From contig NC_030998.1 in assembly GCF_000149955.1 (NCBI RefSeq), forward strand, positions 756,699 through 820,698: 64,000 bases of DNA, in the 5' to 3' direction. How positions within the stretch are numbered: position 1 is the stretch's first letter; each line of letters starts with the position of its first letter. This DNA is from Fusarium oxysporum f. sp. lycopersici 4287. Taxonomy: Eukaryota; Ascomycota; Sordariomycetes; Hypocreales; Nectriaceae. Positions 11,718 through 22,516 of the stretch are shown piece after piece. The notes beneath the pieces are model-generated. The model saw only the letters and a list, made by a program, of their open reading frames with translations. It was not told the origin of the DNA and made no database searches. A program made the translations under genes and the position numbers.

Positions 11718-12090
11718 CAAGAGCATTTTACGCTTGCTCCTTCACGAGCTCATTAGCGCTACATCTAAGCATAACTTGGACTGCAATTAAAATTTACGTG
11801 GTTTTTGCAACCAACAATCAACAACCAACAGCATGTAACATCAAGACGGTCGCTAGACCAGGATGTGGCCCCTGCATTTTGCCTGCAACCGACTTAGCTT
11901 ATTCACAATGCATACAAACGACCTCGGGCCATTTATTCACGACTTTCATTTAAGGGATAGCTTTCCACCGCTCAGACACGCGATTTTGTGCTGAGAAATC
12001 ACGAATACTCTTCCTTCTTTCTTTCACTGAATTACGCCACTCTTTTCGTCCCAAGTTCTTTTCGCTTTTGAATAGCTAGCAAAACTCACT
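11718..12090. other. Intergenic, promoter of first cysteine-rich gene
   Basis: 373 bases. A CT-rich tract (CTTCCTTCTTTCTTTCACTG) lies at about 12009-12028, 60-80 bases before ATG 12091, as in many fungal promoters. Nothing else recognised. Confidence 0.4.
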
Positions 12091-12935
12091 ATGATTGCCT
12101 CTAAACTCTTCATTACTCTGGGTATATCCTTGTGCGTCAATGCTTTCAGTCTCTACGACTCTGGAACTGACAAAGATGTATCAAAAGCCTGCGATAAGGC
12201 CATGTCAGCGGACATCGATTGCAACAAAAAGGCACTTAGCTTTATCAACGGAGGTTGGTACGGCTCTCTCGACAGTGAAGCCTTGACCGACGCGGTCTGC
12301 ACCAATACTTGCTCTCAATCACTCCAGGACTGGGTTACCAGTGTTTCCGAGGACTTCGAGGATAAAGATAAAGCCAAATACGGCCTTCGTATCTGGACAG
12401 GCTGGAATGCGACTTGTTTGAAAGACACCAAGACAGGACGATATTGCAATGGTTAGTAGCTGGCAGACTTGAGCAAATGTTTAATACTGACTGTATCCAA
12501 GATATCATCGAAGATTTCACTGATGTTGGAGAAGACGAGGAGCTCCCGCACGATGAGCTTTGCCACCCTTGTTATGTGAAGCGTCTCGAGATGTATAAAC
12601 CCTCGCCGCACGCCCTCAACATTAAATGGCACGAAGAGCAACTTGAGCTCGTGCACAAGAAGTGCAGTAGTTCGACCTCCACTGAGACTGCCGTGTTCAC
12701 TTCAAGTAAGAGTGAACCATCCGGGGCGGCGACTACGGCAGAGACCTCGGAAGCCTCTCAAGAGGCCAAGAGCGGGAGTGAGTCTGTAATGTCCACTGAG
12801 ACCCCAGTGCAGACTACATCATCTGAACTGACTGTGCCATCTGCGCCCAATGCAGGTGCCAAATCTGGACAGGGAGTGTCGTTCGGGTATGAGTCTCTGA
12901 TGCTTCTTTTGTCGATGAACATCTTCTTTGTGTAG
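12091..12935 (+). CDS. Cysteine-rich secreted, probably GPI-anchored protein (paralogue 1)
   Basis: Exons 12091-12451 and 12502-12935 (intron GTTAGT...CCAAG), 264 residues. A signal peptide covers residues 1-18. The mature region has a conserved cysteine pattern: ACDKAM, DIDCNKKAL, VCTNTCSQSLQDW, TGWNATCLKDTKTGRYCN and then ELCHPCYVKRLEM. This module is familiar from fungal secreted proteins, where it often stands alone or precedes LysM domains. From about residue 195 the protein is Ser/Thr-rich and it ends in a hydrophobic tail (LMLLLSMNIFFV), which suggests GPI attachment. The role, perhaps cell-wall or effector related, is not known. A diverged copy follows 1 kb downstream on the same strand. 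Confidence 0.75.
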
Positions 12936-13960
12936 GGAGATTGTCTATTTCTATCAGAACTAATGGACCAATACTGTTAGAGACTTCTGAATCCATATTC
13001 ATTCGTAGCTATATCCTCACGGCCTAGTTTATATCGTTATCGACCCTTCAAGGGTATCCTTTACCCACTGTATTGTCTCAACACAGGGCATACGACTGAG
13101 CATTTACCAGAAGGGGAAGTAGAGGCCAAAATCACTCAGGGTCAGATTTAGCGTATCTATAGATAAACAATTCTTAAGTGATCCGCCTTTCGCTCCACCT
13201 GAGATTCGTTGTTGAAGCGGCAGGCATGCGAGGTTCACTGGACCCTGCATGTTTCCCCAGCGTTGCCTGTAAAGTTAGTCTACTCCTATGACATATTGTA
13301 AATCTGATGACATATTGTATGCCAAGCCGGATGCAGGCAAGAAACAAAAGAAGTGGATTTTTATATCAGCAGACTTCTGTCCGTGATCCATGTAACGCTG
13401 TGTTGGTTGATTGTGATGTTGGTTGTTGGTTTATGTTAAGCGTGATTTTCGAGTCCCACAACTCCACAAGGCTAGTAAGGTTCTGCTGGCTAACATATCG
13501 GACAGGCTACTTGCCTCGGTTCTTAACTGATGGATTTCCCTCTGCCTGGCGGCGGAACGATAGATGCTACTGCATATAACAGGTTCACAGCCTCGTTTTA
13601 GTTGCTCTCGAACATAGAACACAACGCGATCTTCAGACGTTTCAACGATCCTACCCCTGCTCAAGAGCCATGAACGATTCTCGACAGGGATATTAGTTGC
13701 CAGTCTCTAATTATTGACATTGGGTCCCTTGCAGTCCGTGCTGGGCGGTCTTGGCGACCTTGGCAGATATACAAAAGGCCCGTTATGTTTGCATTATGAA
13801 TAATAAGTTATCTCACAATTTCATTTACCGCCTAGCCCAACCCGTTTATGTGGGTATATGGCTGAGGCTTGCCTCAATAAATGATAACCAGGACCCATCA
13901 TCTTCGTTGTTCACAGTCCATCGCCCGTATCATTCGGTTTCTGTCTCACCAACATTCACA
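12936..13960. other. Intergenic between tandem paralogues
   Basis: About 1 kb. No coding region or RNA gene is convincing. The last 200 bases are the likely promoter of paralogue 2. Confidence 0.4.
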
Positions 13961-14853
13961 ATGGCCATGTCCAGATTTGTTGTCACGCTTGGTCTCTGCG
14001 TGAGCGCCAGTGCAATAAAACTGTTCGAACCCGGAGACTTTAATCCTGAAGATGTCTGGGTTGGGAGCGCTTGTGAGAAGGTGTTGAGAACTGAAATCGA
14101 TTGCGACAAATACATTTTCGAATTCACCGTCCCGGAATTTCGAGGCCAATCATCTAAAGATCTAGAGATGGCCGACACGATCTGTAGCGACAGGTGCTCC
14201 GACTCGCTTCGCAACTGGTATCCTAAGCTCGTCAAGGAATGTGCTGAGGAAGATTTCATGTCCGACACTTACCCAACAAACTATTGGCTATACATTGGTA
14301 ATAGCATGTCGAGCGGCTGGAATCAGAAATGTGCCAAGGATCCGAAAACAGGTCGATACTGTGGCGGTTGGTAGTCTCGTTCTTATTGACGACGGCTCAA
14401 CTAACTCTTTTGCCAGAAATCACCAACGAATTCTCCAAAGTGGAGGATGATGAGTAAATGCCCCTTGAAGAGCTCTGCCATCCCTGTTACGTCAAGATGA
14501 TTAATATGAGGTCAACTTCATTTGCATGGCCGTCACTGGAAGATCCGGGAGGTAAGTGGTGGCCCAAGCAACTCAAGCTGGTCAAAGAGAAGTGCAGCGG
14601 CACGGAGTCAAAGGAAGATGCCTCATACCTCGACGAAAAAGAGTCAGCAGAGGAAGAAACGACCTCGGTTACTCCTCACAAGACTGCCAGCGCGGATGGT
14701 TCAGGTGTAGGCCCTATGCCGACAGCAAGTACTTCCTCGACCGAGGCTGCGGTGTCAGAAAGTGCTGCTCAGAGAGCAACACTGGAGAGACTATGGCAAG
14801 CAAGCATGTTTGCAGTTGCTGGTATGCACTGCTTATGCTCGATATGGGCGTGA
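13961..14853 (+). pseudogene. Cysteine-rich secreted protein, paralogue 2, with in-frame stop
   Basis: Tandem copy of the gene at 12091. The first exon 13961-14366 encodes a signal peptide and the same cysteine module (SACEKVL, EIDCDKYIFEF, TICSDRCSDSLRNW, SGWNQKCAKDPKTGRYC). The intron at the homologous site (14367-14416) has a weakened GTTGGT donor where paralogue 1 has GTTAGT. The second exon enters in frame but meets TAA at 14455-14457, immediately before the stretch homologous to the ELCHPCYVK segment (LEELCHPCYVK here). The frame then stays open to 14853, including the Ser/Thr-rich region. Either translation stops after about 148 residues, losing the last cysteines and the tail, or the gene is dead. 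No alternative splice that keeps the frame and skips the stop was found. Confidence 0.72.
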
Positions 14854-15493
14854 TTATTTTCTAGGTTTCAGTGAATGCTTATGTGTTTTTACTGTTCACT
14901 TAGAGAGTTAGAGCTACCAGAGAATTATTAATCTCTTCTGGGTATATATTTTACATTCTTTAGTCATTGATCTTCGTTGAGTAATATATATATATTTGCT
15001 GCCTCTTTTGCGGTCATGCATCCCCAATCCCAGATCCCTCTTCCCATCATATTTAGTAAACCATGCGGAATGAGAAGTCAGTTGGACTTCTGATCCGTGC
15101 ACTTGCACGACATGATTGCATTTTTGCAGCAATTACAGTTTCAAAAAGTGATGTAACTCGGTCTCCTAACTCGATTCTTGACAACCCTTTCACATTTGTC
15201 TCATACGGTTCTAAACAGATGTGTCTGGCACATGTAACGAAAGGGGTACGTTTCGTGTGGATGAGGGCCGTGGCTCACTACATGCCAACCAACAGTTCAG
15301 CTTCTACCAAATAAACTGCTCATCACCCATTGTTTCCCAATTTCCCCATCACTATTCTTCCCCTTCATTGTCAAAACCTGCCTGAGCAATCTCGAGTTAA
15401 AGCTTATGACCCGGAATGCCCGCCATAACCACAATAACAGAGACCTACACGACCTACTTATAATTCCAATCCCTCCACTCCGTCCTTGTCTCA
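14854..15493. other. Intergenic with first copy of a dispersed repeat
   Basis: 640 bases upstream of the coiled-coil gene. It contains repeat copy 1 (15011-15114, listed separately) and a short TA microsatellite near 14981-14994. No gene seen. Confidence 0.45.
15011..15114 (+). repeat. Diverged direct repeat, copy 1
   Basis: Matches 17019-17123 in the same orientation, 2,008 bases downstream. Two conserved blocks stand out: 15011-15046 (containing CCCAGATCCC) and 15061-15114 (containing CGGAATGAGAAGTCAG), separated by 14-15 unalike bases. By eye the right block has 8 mismatches in 54 positions. It sits about 380 bases upstream of the coiled-coil gene at 15494. Confidence 0.7.
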
Positions 15494-16648
15494 ATGGCTT
15501 CAATTACTTGGGATCCAGCAGATGTATTGCAGATTTCTGACCATCGCCAATGCATCGGCATCACCACAAGACAAACCCGCTGTACGTCTACTATCAAGGA
15601 GCCCCGTCTTTCGGCAATTGGTGCATTACTCGACCGGATGTCGCAAAACTCTCCTGAATTCGCCACGAGACAAACTCTATATCAACTCGCAGATTTATGC
15701 CTTTGTCGCACTTACCATTCAAATCAAGTACAAGAATTCGTTAGCCTCTGGACAAGCGTGGTAGAGGAGACAGTATCCGTGAAGCTTGAGAAGATTGCGA
15801 AGCGAATGGACGATTTTAGACAGGCCGAACGGTCACTGGAAATGCATTCGCGTATTTCCAAATTGCAGGAAAGTCTTAGTGCGACAAGTCAAGAAAATGA
15901 TCAAATACAGAAGCAGTACCAACGAGACGTCAAAAGATTACGACGCAACATCAAGGATCTGGAACAAGAGCTTCGAGAAAGCAAAGATGGTAATAATATC
16001 ACGGAACAGAAGTCGCTAGCCATGAAATTCGACATTGAACATGTGTTCCGACCCAAAATCATTCATCTAGAACAAAAGCTCAAAGAAAGCCAAGATCGAA
16101 ACAATATTTCGGAAGGGAGATTATCAGCCATGAGAACGAAACTTGAAAAGCTTCAGGCCCAGACAATGAGTGATTGGCTCGCTCGAAATAGGCTCGAAAT
16201 TGAGAGCAAATCTCTGAAAGTGGAATTGATTAATGCGCAAAAGAAACTGGATGAAGATACGTCCATCAACGAAAAGAACCGGGACTTTGATAATCAGATT
16301 AAAAACCTTGAAAGGAAGATTAAACAATACACAGTCATGTTAGAGGATACAGCAAAGAAAGCCAGGGCGAATGAAGATAAAGTCGTAACTGAACGTGCTG
16401 CGAAAGAGTCCATGGAAAAACGCTATAAGGCTCAACTTACCGAACGAGACGGCGAGATCTCAAGGCTCAAGAATCACAGGGAGGAATTGGAAGAGACTGT
16501 TTCTGGACTACAAGCTAGTATCGACGCTTGTTGGTGGCATAGATTCCGGGCGTGGAAGGAACGTTTTCGGAAGAGGAATAAATCAGGATCTTGGATAAGC
16601 ATTGCGGATGGAACGAATGAAGATATTGGTCTGAAGACGTATGCTTAA
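15494..16648 (+). CDS. Coiled-coil protein with N-terminal Cys/His motif
   Basis: Intronless, 384 residues. Residues 1-80 carry C20, C30, C69, C71 and H75 (QCIGITTRQTRC and LADLCLCRTYHSNQ), a spacing that recalls the putative metal-binding N-terminal module seen in many fungal proteins, some with a GIY-YIG/MUG113-type domain. Here that domain is replaced by about 240 residues of near-continuous coiled coil, rich in E/K/R/L/Q, with two related segments (LEQELRESKDGNNI and LEQKLKESQDRNNI) suggesting internal duplication. No signal peptide or membrane span is seen. It may be a scaffold or a derived family member; no function can be assigned. A direct repeat lies on each side of the gene. Confidence 0.72.
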   Translation: MASITWDPADVLQISDHRQCIGITTRQTRCTSTIKEPRLSAIGALLDRMSQNSPEFATRQTLYQLADLCLCRTYHSNQVQEFVSLWTSVVEETVSVKLEKIAKRMDDFRQAERSLEMHSRISKLQESLSATSQENDQIQKQYQRDVKRLRRNIKDLEQELRESKDGNNITEQKSLAMKFDIEHVFRPKIIHLEQKLKESQDRNNISEGRLSAMRTKLEKLQAQTMSDWLARNRLEIESKSLKVELINAQKKLDEDTSINEKNRDFDNQIKNLERKIKQYTVMLEDTAKKARANEDKVVTERAAKESMEKRYKAQLTERDGEISRLKNHREELEETVSGLQASIDACWWHRFRAWKERFRKRNKSGSWISIADGTNEDIGLKTYA

Positions 16649-17018
16649 GGACACATACTATAGATGAAATGGTTGACGTTCACCTCCGGTGACTACAGTT
16701 CTTCAACTGGTCTTGGAACTTCGCATAATGGTGATGACTTTATCTTCAGAAGCTGACCTATTGGTGTAGTCACGAAGGAGCTGGAATTTTTGCCACCAAT
16801 GACTGAAATCCCAAACTCTCTTCCATTCCCTCCGCATCCACGATCCGGAGAATCCGCAACTATAAAATAGACTTAAAAAGCACCCTCACTTCTATTGGGG
16901 CGCCTTGCAACACCTCCACCCCCAATTCGAAAGCGGACCTTAAACTCCCGAGGTTTTGCTGGAGAATAAGCATTGCGGGACGGGCCTCCGCTGACACGAT
17001 TGGACCGCATCGAGATCC

Positions 17019-17123
17019 CGGTCATGGATCGGCAACCCCAGATCCCACTTCCCGGTCAGGCTCGGCGAGCCATCCGGAATGAGAAGTCAGCTGTTCTTCT
17101 GATCAATGCACTTGGACGATATG
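17019..17123 (+). repeat. Diverged direct repeat, copy 2
   Basis: Partner of 15011-15114. It lies about 155 bases upstream of the GH43 start codon. The frame through its right block (reading RNEKSAVLLINALGR) stays open on both sides, whereas copy 1 has a nearby stop, so the repeat may derive from a coding fragment; this is weak. Confidence 0.7.
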
Positions 17124-17211
17124 GGAAGTTTCCCCAGGCTTTTACGGACGTCCGGTGGTATACGCGGATAAGATGGTAGTCTAGGAAAGAATTCTTTATA
17201 AGCGACGCTTG

Positions 17212-17217
17212 TATAAA
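17212..17217 (+). promoter_or_regulatory. TATA element of GH43 gene
   Basis: TATAAA 67 bases before the ATG at 17279, at a usual distance for fungal promoters. Confidence 0.5.
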
Positions 17218-17278
17218 GATTCCATCGAAGCCGGTTGGTCTTAGAAATCCGGCATTGTCAGTTACCTCAGTAGCAATC

Positions 17279-18296
17279 ATGGTCTCTTGGAATAACATCT
17301 TCACACTGGCCCTGGGCCTCATCGGCTCAGCTCGTGCCTATACCAACCCCATCAGAAACCCCGGTGGTGGTGATCCTCAGATTACCTACACCGGAGGATA
17401 CTACTACCTTATCTCGACAGAATGGACAAACCTGCAACTCTCTCGAGCTACCACCATCGAGGGCCTCAAGACTGCTACTCCTAAGGTCATCTACACAGAC
17501 TCTGACCCTTCGCGCTCATCCAATGTTTGGGCACCTGAGCTTCACTACCTTGGAGGAAAGTGGTATATCTACTATACTGCTGGCAAGGCCGAGGACCTTA
17601 CTGGTCAGCGCTCACATGTTATTAAGGGTAAGTCCCCCATCTTCTCTGGGTGACATAAAGCTAACGGACGTAGGTGGTGCTTCTCCCTGGGACAGCTGGT
17701 CATACGGAGCCAAGCTCTCTGATGACTGGGGCATCGACGGCACTATCCTTCGCACCAACCAATTCGGCAACTACTTCGTCTACTCTTGCATGACCGGCGT
17801 TCAATACCAATCAACCTGTATCCGCAAGCTCGGCTCAGACTTCTTGTCCGTCGGTGCTCTCAGCATCATCTCTCAACCCGATCAAAGCTGGGAAAAGAGC
17901 GGAACTCCCGTGCAAGAGGGACCTAACGCTTTATACTTCGGCGGCAAGACCTACATCTCCTACTCAGCAAACTACTGCTGGACCCCAGATTACTGTGTCG
18001 CTCTGCTCGAGTGGGACGGAAAGACTGATCCTGCCAAGGCTTCAGCTTGGAAGAAGTCCAACGGTTGTGTTCTCAAGAGCGCTAATGGAAGCTACGGAAC
18101 TGGTCACAACAGTTTCTTCCAAAGCCCTGACGGAAAGCAGACGTTCATCACTTTCCATGCTACGTCTAACAAGAATGGTGCTTGTGATGATACAAGATAT
18201 GCTATGACGCAGCCACTGACTGCGAATGCTGATGGCACACCGAACTTTGGGTCTGTTCAGCCTTTCTCTCACCAATTTGCTGAACCTTCTAAATAA
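17279..18296 (+). CDS. Secreted GH43 arabinofuranosidase / arabinan hydrolase
   Basis: Exons 17279-17627 and 17674-18296, 323 residues. A signal peptide covers residues 1-19 (ending SARA). GH43 five-bladed propeller signatures are clear: NPGGGDPQITYTGGYYYL supplies the general-base aspartate, SNVWAPELHYLGGKWYIYYT is the second blade, DDWGIDGTIL the pKa-modulating aspartate, VQEGPNALYFGGKTYI the general-acid glutamate, and GTGHNSF the late histidine loop. Closest recognised relatives are fungal exo-1,5-alpha-L-arabinofuranosidases/arabinanases that trim arabinan side chains of pectin. The length equals a single catalytic domain without a binding module. Together with the PL26 lyase it targets rhamnogalacturonan-I. 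The subfamily is not settled. Confidence 0.88.
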
Positions 18297-19005
18297 GTAC
18301 TTTGTTATTGGTAATACTGTTTCCATCTATCTTAGTGGCCAGGGCCGCGACAATCATGGAGCAGAACTTGAAGTCCTGGTTAGGCAGCACCGAATACAAG
18401 GAGCCAAGAATTACTATTTTCGTTCGATATACATGTGACTATGCGAGATAGGTGATGACGTGACTTAATCCGATGTCTCAATGGTCATGCGAAAGAGGAA
18501 GCTGCCTGGTTGCTGTCAACCTCCTTTCGGCATCGGGGAGAATGGAAGCTACCTGACTTTTAGGCTTTTGACTCCCGCAATCATGCTTAAATAGCCACGG
18601 CGGCGGAGTATGCTGACGCAAGTGAAACATGGCAAGAGGCTAAGCCCATTGGATCGTTCAGCTCATGCATTTCGCCAACATCCGTTCCAAAACGGACGTG
18701 ACACAACGAGGCATCAGTGACAGTTTCCGTCGTCTTTTTCCGGGGTGGCTTGAGCTGAAAACAATAGCGCGAAGCTTACTGGTGTTTAAATATGATCTTC
18801 CAATCAACGATGGATGGCTGGCTGAGGCTGAGCATGAAAACAGTCTAGACTCCAGCATTTACTGCCTCTGTGGCGTTTCCGTCAGAGCGGCATGATTTAA
18901 TAATAGCGCTCTGCCCTCATCATGTCCTTGTGTTTCTCTCATCTAATTCCTAACTTCTTCTGCGTAATCCAGGAACTCAGTGCGCTTCATGGGATTGCAC
19001 TCAAG
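18297..19005. other. Intergenic, 0.7 kb
   Basis: 3' flank of GH43 and 5' flank of the next gene. Repeated CTGAGG/TGGCTG words occur near 18810-18830. The last 85 bases are C/T-rich and could include a 5' UTR intron. No gene seen. Confidence 0.4.
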
Positions 19006-21706
19006 ATGGAAGTGAATTATACCGCTATCACAGACTACTACATGATCAGGTGTTTCAGTGGAGGAAACTTCTACGTCTGCAAGAAACCTTCAACTAACTT
19101 AGAGTTTGTCGGATGCTGCGACTCGGATCCATGTGCCGACGGGTCTGGAATCTGCCCGCAAACAGACCTACGACCGATGAGCTACAGCCCGGGGCGAACA
19201 GCATACAAATTCGGCCTTGAATGCGGCGCTCTCCATAATGCCTCTTTTTATCGATGCGATTTGTCAATGCCGCATTTTTTGGGATGCTGTGGTGTTGATC
19301 CGTGTTCGAGAGGATGTCCTCAAAACCAGTTAATCCCGGCGCAGTTACCAGCGCTAGAAGGATGGCGGAAATTATTTCTTGAGCCGTACCGTGTGCAGAA
19401 TGGTACAGCTGCAGATTTGAGACCTGGAGTAGAAGCGAATAGTACTTTTGAGGCACCTGATTTCTCGAATATTAACTGGGATCGTGGTAAGCATGAAGTT
19501 GGACCTGCGACTGTTATAGGAATCTGTGCGGGTTTTCTTGTTGCAACTCTGCTCATTCTGGGACTTGTACGGCATTATTGGTATAGTCGATTGATCGATG
19601 CTTAGCGAAACTCATGCTAATAATTGTTCAGGCCGTCTTCAACTTCACCAAAACATGAACAAACAGATATTGCACATGCACCATTTCTGGCCCACGACTC
19701 AATAGACGATGTCGCGTATTCGCAGATGGAAGAGATGATACCACATACAAGAATACGAGATAACTGGCATGGCGGCCCAAAGACATTAGAACACTGGGAC
19801 GCGCCAACAGTGTTTAGTTGGATTTTCAGCGTTCTTCTTACATTCACGCCGCTCTGTTTCATTGGTAAGATATATCCTTCAATTTGAAAGGGAAAACTAA
19901 CCAGGAAAAGCTCTCGCTATCACAGCGATCCGTCTTGATAACCAACCTCATTCCGAATACGGCAAAACGGTCTTGCAACTAACGGTACTCAGTCCATCGT
20001 TGTACCCCATATTATTTGCCGCCTTAGTCGGAAGGTTTTACCGGGTCTTTGGCCGATGGTGCCTTGAAAGCCGCGGTGGTGTAAGCCTCCCTGTTCTAGA
20101 ACAGTTGATCGGCAGTCAGAACTTGGCCACCGCCATTGAGCGAATTTTTGTAATACGAACAAATGCCGTTGTTGGCATTATAATTCTCACTTCCTGGCTT
20201 CTCTCGCCTTTGGGTGGACAGAGTTCGTCGAGACTTCTACAAGATGCAAAGTTCGAGTTGGTATCGAACGGAACGGTTTACTACGCTGATCCAGCATATC
20301 AAGTGTCCCACTCGAGATGGGTCGACTACCGACATAGCGTTGGCGCAACGTACGCTGCGAGTTTACTGTCATCGTCGAAGCAGAAAGCATCGCCGAGAGA
20401 TATTTGGGGGTTGCCGAAAATTCCCCAGTTGTCGCAGGATAGACTTGATGATGGCTCATACGATCTCTATGATGTGAACAAATCGGACTTGGTCTCAGGC
20501 AAGGCCTCTTATGCTTCGTTGCTGGGTATCGAGATTCAAGGCCTCGTCAGACCCGACGAACCTACCAAGTTCAACTTTACGATACCAACCTCATATTTCC
20601 ACGTCGGTTGCGATTTCGTCGACAGCTTCGATCCGTTACGAGGGAAGTTGACTAAGAACCAAACGAACGTTCTTGACCTGTTCTACAAATACCCCAGCTT
20701 CTCTGCTTTCAACATCCTCCCTCAATCTTGGTTCAACTCAGAAGGGGAAGAGGATGACATTAACTCGCCCTATCAGTTCATATACGTCAAGCAAATGCGC
20801 GGCTCTCAACTTTACGTCGTAAAGTGTACCACTCACGAGGTCAAGGTCGAAACAACCATTCACTGCGGACCAGGAGACCCAGCGACGACCTGTGAAGCAC
20901 GACAGCAACGGCGACTTTCCACTGAGAACCAGACTGGAAGCTCTCTATTTCCGCCATCGGTTACGCGAAGCGATTTGCGTCTCAAAGAGTTGAGTTATGC
21001 TCTATATGCTTGGGCGCAAGCTTCCGGTGACAAGGACGGAGTTCAGCCGTCGCCATCGGAGATGTACCTGATGAAAGATGAAAATCCGTATGAATTCACC
21101 AGTCAATTGCCGTGGACGAAAGAAGATCTCGCCAAGTTTCCATATGTTTTTTCCAGGCGAATGACGACCGCTTTCAACACATATTGGGACGCCGGATTAA
21201 ATCCTGGAGGTCATACCAACGTCTCATACGGCATAATCCCATCGCATAACATGAACGGTCTGGAGACCGGCCGGACCTACAGAGACTCCTTCATGAACAC
21301 CACCATGGGTACAAGAATAACCACGATTGATGTTTACAGCGCGCAGCGCGTTTGGGTCGGTCTGTTGCTATTCACAACAATGGTGCTGCAAATTCTTGCC
21401 ATTTGCGGCTTCGTTCTTGAGATACTGATCCAAGGCCCGGATGTTCTCGGTTTCGCTAGTACTCTAACCAGAGACAATCCGTATGTGCCGCTTCCGGCAG
21501 GTGGATCTCATCTCGACGGACCTGAAAGAGCAAGATGTTTAAAGAATATGAGGCTTGAGCTCGTGGATGTGCGCCCTGAAGATGAAACTGGCTATTTAGC
21601 CGTGAGGGCAGTGTCATTGGCGAAAGGGCAGGATACGAGCATGATTGAAGGGAGCGTAAAATCGAGAAAGTGGGTGCACTTGAATAGGAGGAGGCTGTAC
21701 GAATAA
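19006..21706 (+). CDS. Large membrane protein with cysteine-rich extracellular domain
   Basis: Exons 19006-19580, 19632-19864 and 19911-21706 give 867 residues. The first exon encodes two copies of a cysteine unit, each with a xFYxC motif followed by GCC-x2-DPC (FVGCCDSDPC and FLGCCGVDPC), then a membrane span (ATVIGICAGFLVATLLILGL). A GTATAG-to-TTCAG intron with a GCTAAT branch site joins this, in frame, to a long protein containing IPHTRIRDNW, further spans (APTVFSWIFSVLLTFTPLCF, LYPILFAALVG, AVVGIIILTSWLL), a large non-cytosolic segment with several N-glycosylation sequons, and a last span near residue 765. The second part also exists as a separate fungal protein family. A two-gene reading is the alternative, but the second part has no good upstream ATG except at 19726. 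Function is unknown. Confidence 0.65.
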
Positions 21707-22516
21707 ATGGACTAGCCTCGATAGAGCAGCTACAAGTGCCGGGGCCGAGATATCGTAACCGCAGAAAACAGGGGTGTTCAGGTCCCTGATAAACTAAACA
21801 AATTTATCCTGTCAGTGCCAGAATCAGATCTCGCAGGGTTACGCTTCGAGCTTCCCATAAAAGCGGTGCACATGCCCTCGTGAGGGGTTCCGATAGGGCA
21901 CGGGTGATACCGAGCGTTATTTACGGTGCGGTATCCCCCTAGACTTCCTCGAGACGCCGCTGACGGCGCCATAGCAAGAGGGAAAATGCTTGAATCACAT
22001 CATGCCCCGGGCGTTGGGATGAGAAAAGGCTTAGCTTTTCACTAGCGACGCGTCTGTGAAATGTCATACGCTAACGCCGTACGACGCATCCAATAAATCT
22101 ACCGAAACAGTCCGCGGGCCCCGCCTCTGTTGCAGGGATCTGTCATTGTATCGGAGCGTGAAAGCTTCGAGACTCTGTTCCTTCAGGCCTAAGCGTTGCC
22201 GGTTTTCCCGTCTGTTTGGGACCAACAGAAATACGAGAATAAATGTAATTTGACTCCCTCGTAAAAAAAGACTAAGAAAGCCTGTTGGGCTGAACTCTTA
22301 TCTCCTTTTTTTTTTATCTCCCTCTTCCCTCCTCCTCTCGTGTCTTGTCGTGTCTTTTTTTAAACATATCAGGCGTTCTTCAACAAGGGCTTAAATAAAT
22401 TTCTTTTCCCCTTCGCCCACCAAAGTCAAAACGGAATTGTCCGAATCTTTTTACCTCATGAACATTGTCTATTTCCAATCGAGGTGACACGTACGAAAAG
22501 CAATCTCGCCGTCGAG
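21707..22516. other. Intergenic, 0.8 kb, promoter of GT34 gene
   Basis: No gene recognised. The distal half is GC-rich; the proximal part contains the pyrimidine tract listed separately. Confidence 0.45.
22297..22360 (+). promoter_or_regulatory. Long pyrimidine tract upstream of GT34 gene
   Basis: About 64 bases almost wholly C/T on the coding strand, including a run of ten T, some 155-220 bases before ATG 22517. CT-rich tracts of this kind mark core promoters of well-expressed filamentous-fungal genes. Confidence 0.5.

Larger units (their letters stand above)
16649..17278. other. Intergenic with second copy of the dispersed repeat
   Basis: 630 bases between the coiled-coil gene and the GH43 gene. 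It holds repeat copy 2 (17019-17123) and the GH43 TATA element. No gene seen. Confidence 0.45.

Noticed and set aside
13751..13960. An upstream in-frame extension of the second cysteine-rich gene
   Set aside because: It would hide the signal peptide that begins exactly at ATG 13961 and the extra residues look like untranslated leader.
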